Source: Dyadobacter sp. CY345 (GTDB lineage: Bacteria > Bacteroidota > Bacteroidia > Cytophagales > Spirosomataceae). From it: a stretch of DNA of 64,000 nt. Position numbers and translations under genes: made by a program. Shown here piece after piece: positions 62,007 to 64,000 of the stretch (positions within the stretch are counted from its first letter, which is position 1; every line of letters begins with the position of its first letter). Location: contig NZ_JAKFFS010000004.1 of NCBI RefSeq assembly GCF_021502725.1, positions 124,001 through 188,000 of the forward strand. The letters are read 5' to 3'. The notes under the pieces are model-generated. The model did no database searches. It saw nothing but the letters and a program-made list of their open reading frames with translations, and had not been told where the DNA came from.

Positions 62007-63992
62007 ATGAAAGTGAATTTTTACAAATGGCTTCTTCTGGGCATAACATTGTTTTTAATTGATAATACCTACGCACAGCAATGCCCTTCAGGAGATTTTA
62101 CTGCAGTATCAGGCGGAACATACAAACTTGACGGAAACAAGACATTAATTATTTCTGCAAGTGTTACAAATCTTACATTGCAGATCAGCAACCGTGATAA
62201 TATTATCTGTGTGGCAGCTGGTGTAACCTGGGAACAAAACAGACAAACAAACTTTGATGGATCGGTAAGTATTAATGTTTACGGAACTTTCAACTATAAC
62301 AGTTCGGACAACTTTAACGGAAATGTACCTTCTTATCTGAATGTTCAGGAAGGCGGCGTACTAAATACCAACACAAGCGGTATTGGAAGTAATCTGTTGA
62401 TCAATAATCAGGGCACTACAACATTTACAACTTCCGGTGCAGTTGACTTCCGTGATTCTTTCTCTTTTTACAATTTAGGACCAAATGCAAAATTGATCGC
62501 CACTGCACCTTCTCTAGTAAAATTTGGCACGAATACTGTAATCTGCAACGCCGGAACGATGGATTTTGGAAGCCTTGAAAACGCTGATGCCAAACGTTTT
62601 AAAAATGAAAAGTCGGGTGTTATCAATATCAGTAGGTATTTTTATAACCATGGTTCTATTTTGAACGATGGAGAAATCAATACACTCTGCGGAAAATTTG
62701 GTGCGTCAGGCTGTGAGTTTATAATCGGCGACAAAGGTCCGGGAAAAGAGTTTGAGAATAATGGCTGTATGAATATCACTGGAAATGTGAACATTCGTGG
62801 TGCTGCTTTTAACAACGGAACTATCACAATTACAAACGGAGATCTTACGATAGATAAAAAAATATCTGGTTATAACGGTTCGATCATCGTTGTAAACGGA
62901 AAGAGTATGATCAACAGCGATGGTGGCTACAACGGAACGAACATGTTTTTCTGGGATGAAAATACTGTGGGACATGATTTTGATGAAAAAAGAAATAATA
63001 ACCCAGCGATAACAACTGTATATAAAGTAGAAAAAAGAACCTGCGAAAAAGAAGAGGCTTTTGGGTCGATTGGAGATCTGGTTTGGTATGATAAAAACCA
63101 GGACGGAAAACAGGATGAAACAGAGCTTCCTGCGCCGGATTTGAAAGTGCAGTTATATAAACTTGTGTCAGGAACCTGGACTTCGGAAATAAGTGCCGTT
63201 ACGGATAAATTTGGGAAGTACCTTTTTGAAGGATTGACGACAGGTAAATATAAAGTGCAGTTTACGTTGCCAACAGGAGGAAAGTCGTTCTTTACTTCTT
63301 TCAAAAAAACAGGGGTAGATACTGAACTGGATAGCGACGCAAATACTGCCGATAATAATTCAAGTGACGAAATTTCCATCGATACTTCTTACCCGGTCGG
63401 AAATGTAAAACGTGATAACATGACGATAGATGCCGGAATTTACGAAGGTTCGACACCACTTCCGGTTACGTTGATTAGTTTTACCGTTAGTGAAGAAAAT
63501 GAATCAGTTCAGTTAAAATGGTCAACTGCGATGGAAACGAACAGCGAAAGTTTTGACGTAGAACATAGCTTAACAGGTAAAAGCTGGAAGAAAGTTGGGA
63601 ACGTTCTGGCTTCGGGAGAAAGTTCGGCGGAGATCAAATACACTTTCACCGATACAAATCCTGCTGACGGAGAAAATCTTTACAGACTGAAAATGATCGA
63701 TGCTGACGGAACTTTTGCATACAGCGGCATCCGCAGCGTAAGCATAGAACTTGGAGAAGGAGTCGTAATTTATCCAAATCCCGTTGCTGATCGCCTTTAT
63801 TTGAAAATTACAGATTGGACAAAAATCAACAAAGTTCAAATGTTTGACCTGAACGGAAAAGCGATATTTAATTCGACCAAAGCACCGGTTGATGGTATTG
63901 ATGTCAAAAATCTGCCATCTGGACTCTATGCTGTTCGGGTGACAAGCACTAACGGAGCCACAAATAGCTTTAAAGTTGTTATCAATAAATAG
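62007..63992 (+). CDS. T9SS-secreted SdrD_B-domain surface protein
   Basis: A 661-residue protein for the cell surface or exterior. Signal peptide about 1-24 (ending YAQ); residues 25-345 form repetitive beta strands of the kind seen in right-handed beta helices (NLTLQISNRDNIICVAAG, GSVSINVYGTFNYN, GVINISRYFYNHG); an SdrD_B/Cna-B-like domain is at about 353-480 (GSIGDLVWYDKNQDGKQD, GKYLFEGLTTGKYKVQF), with YDKNQDG likely binding calcium; then a fibronectin-like region with LPVTLISFTV and YTFTDTNPADGENLYRL; and a type A T9SS C-terminal domain (about 585-661; VIYPNPVADRLYL to FKVVINK). An adhesin or matrix role is probable. It lies downstream of the lysyl-oxidase-like gene. Confidence 0.85.
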   Translation: MKVNFYKWLLLGITLFLIDNTYAQQCPSGDFTAVSGGTYKLDGNKTLIISASVTNLTLQISNRDNIICVAAGVTWEQNRQTNFDGSVSINVYGTFNYNSSDNFNGNVPSYLNVQEGGVLNTNTSGIGSNLLINNQGTTTFTTSGAVDFRDSFSFYNLGPNAKLIATAPSLVKFGTNTVICNAGTMDFGSLENADAKRFKNEKSGVINISRYFYNHGSILNDGEINTLCGKFGASGCEFIIGDKGPGKEFENNGCMNITGNVNIRGAAFNNGTITITNGDLTIDKKISGYNGSIIVVNGKSMINSDGGYNGTNMFFWDENTVGHDFDEKRNNNPAITTVYKVEKRTCEKEEAFGSIGDLVWYDKNQDGKQDETELPAPDLKVQLYKLVSGTWTSEISAVTDKFGKYLFEGLTTGKYKVQFTLPTGGKSFFTSFKKTGVDTELDSDANTADNNSSDEISIDTSYPVGNVKRDNMTIDAGIYEGSTPLPVTLISFTVSEENESVQLKWSTAMETNSESFDVEHSLTGKSWKKVGNVLASGESSAEIKYTFTDTNPADGENLYRLKMIDADGTFAYSGIRSVSIELGEGVVIYPNPVADRLYLKITDWTKINKVQMFDLNGKAIFNSTKAPVDGIDVKNLPSGLYAVRVTSTNGATNSFKVVINK

Positions 63993-64000
63993 TGAAAAGA

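Noticed and set aside
1..64000. tRNA, rRNA, CRISPR array, insertion sequence or prophage
   Set aside because: I looked for the T-loop pattern, regularly spaced identical repeats, transposase motifs and phage structural genes in the gaps and saw none. The single Xer recombinase at 38666 is a housekeeping dimer-resolution enzyme by context.

Overview
The window looks like a chromosome segment of a Bacteroidota member of the order Cytophagales, most like Dyadobacter or a close relative (inference). Evidence: a TonB-dependent receptor with a carboxypeptidase-regulatory-like N-terminus, a type IX secretion (T9SS) C-terminal sorting domain, Bacteroidota families such as DUF5606 and the RemB/Wzi-like and helix-hairpin-helix barrels, S21 with its own terminator, and promoters of the TTTG / TAnnTTTG kind. 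It is mostly ordinary chromosome; I see no rRNA, tRNA, CRISPR array, insertion sequence or prophage.

Layout. 1-65: 5' end of a mannose-1-phosphate guanylyltransferase gene cut by the window edge. 414-9214: TonB receptor, upp, RemB/Wzi-like barrel, nadC, and a helix-hairpin-helix barrel whose start codon sits inside a terminator-like hairpin. 9330-13211: recQ, then an AT-rich two-gene cassette (HTH-ImmA/IrrE regulator plus an unknown 158-residue protein) behind twin palindromic operators. 13218-15905 (minus): tag with a GyrI-like protein, PAP2 phosphatase, kdsA. 16135-18430: acpP-fabF-rnc. 18843-21017: small heat-shock protein and a Deg/HtrA protease. 21149-25263: a pseudouridine synthase with a long tandem-repeat tail, divergent from acetoacetyl-CoA synthetase. 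25284-28985 (minus): accessory-looking block with an outer-membrane barrel, a wrecked paralogue of it, two coupled lipoproteins (one a putative zinc peptidase) and a Crp/Fnr-type regulator. 29305-33872: S41 protease, SDR enzyme, FadR-type regulator with an Fsr-like MFS exporter. 33967-38199 (minus): M23 and metzincin peptidases, Ppx/GppA. 38357-42190: rpsU, Xer recombinase, ppc. 42454-46167: MarR, SIMPL, YtxH-like, nudK, DeoR-type regulator, DUF985 cupin. 46179-53614: ggt, MacB-like permease, YciH/SUI1, lipid kinase with a 39-residue membrane microprotein ahead of it, lipocalin-like lipoprotein, meaB. 53751-60083: M1 peptidase, fabH, GT4 glycosyltransferase, deoC, DUF5606, engB. 60508-63992: a secreted P-domain/lysyl-oxidase protein followed by a T9SS-sorted SdrD_B protein.

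How the genes work together. Central metabolism and envelope genes dominate: acpP-fabF-fabH (fatty acids), kdsA, PAP2 and the edge guanylyltransferase (surface polysaccharide and LPS), nadC, upp and deoC (cofactors and nucleosides), ppc. Secretion and envelope quality control are represented by Deg/HtrA, S41, M1, M23 and metzincin peptidases. Three local repressor-type genes (11555, 31939, 44897) share one architecture: a perfect dyad laid over the TAnnTTTG -7 box with a leader of only about ten nucleotides, which implies autorepression.

Most interesting items: the lysyl-oxidase homologue with copper-binding and quinone-forming residues all present; the HTH-ImmA cassette with its twin operators; the 39-residue membrane microprotein; the decayed barrel paralogue; the start-codon hairpin at 7097-7145; and the 26-bp inverted repeat at 49947-50011. 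All coordinates and motifs were read by eye; no database search was possible.
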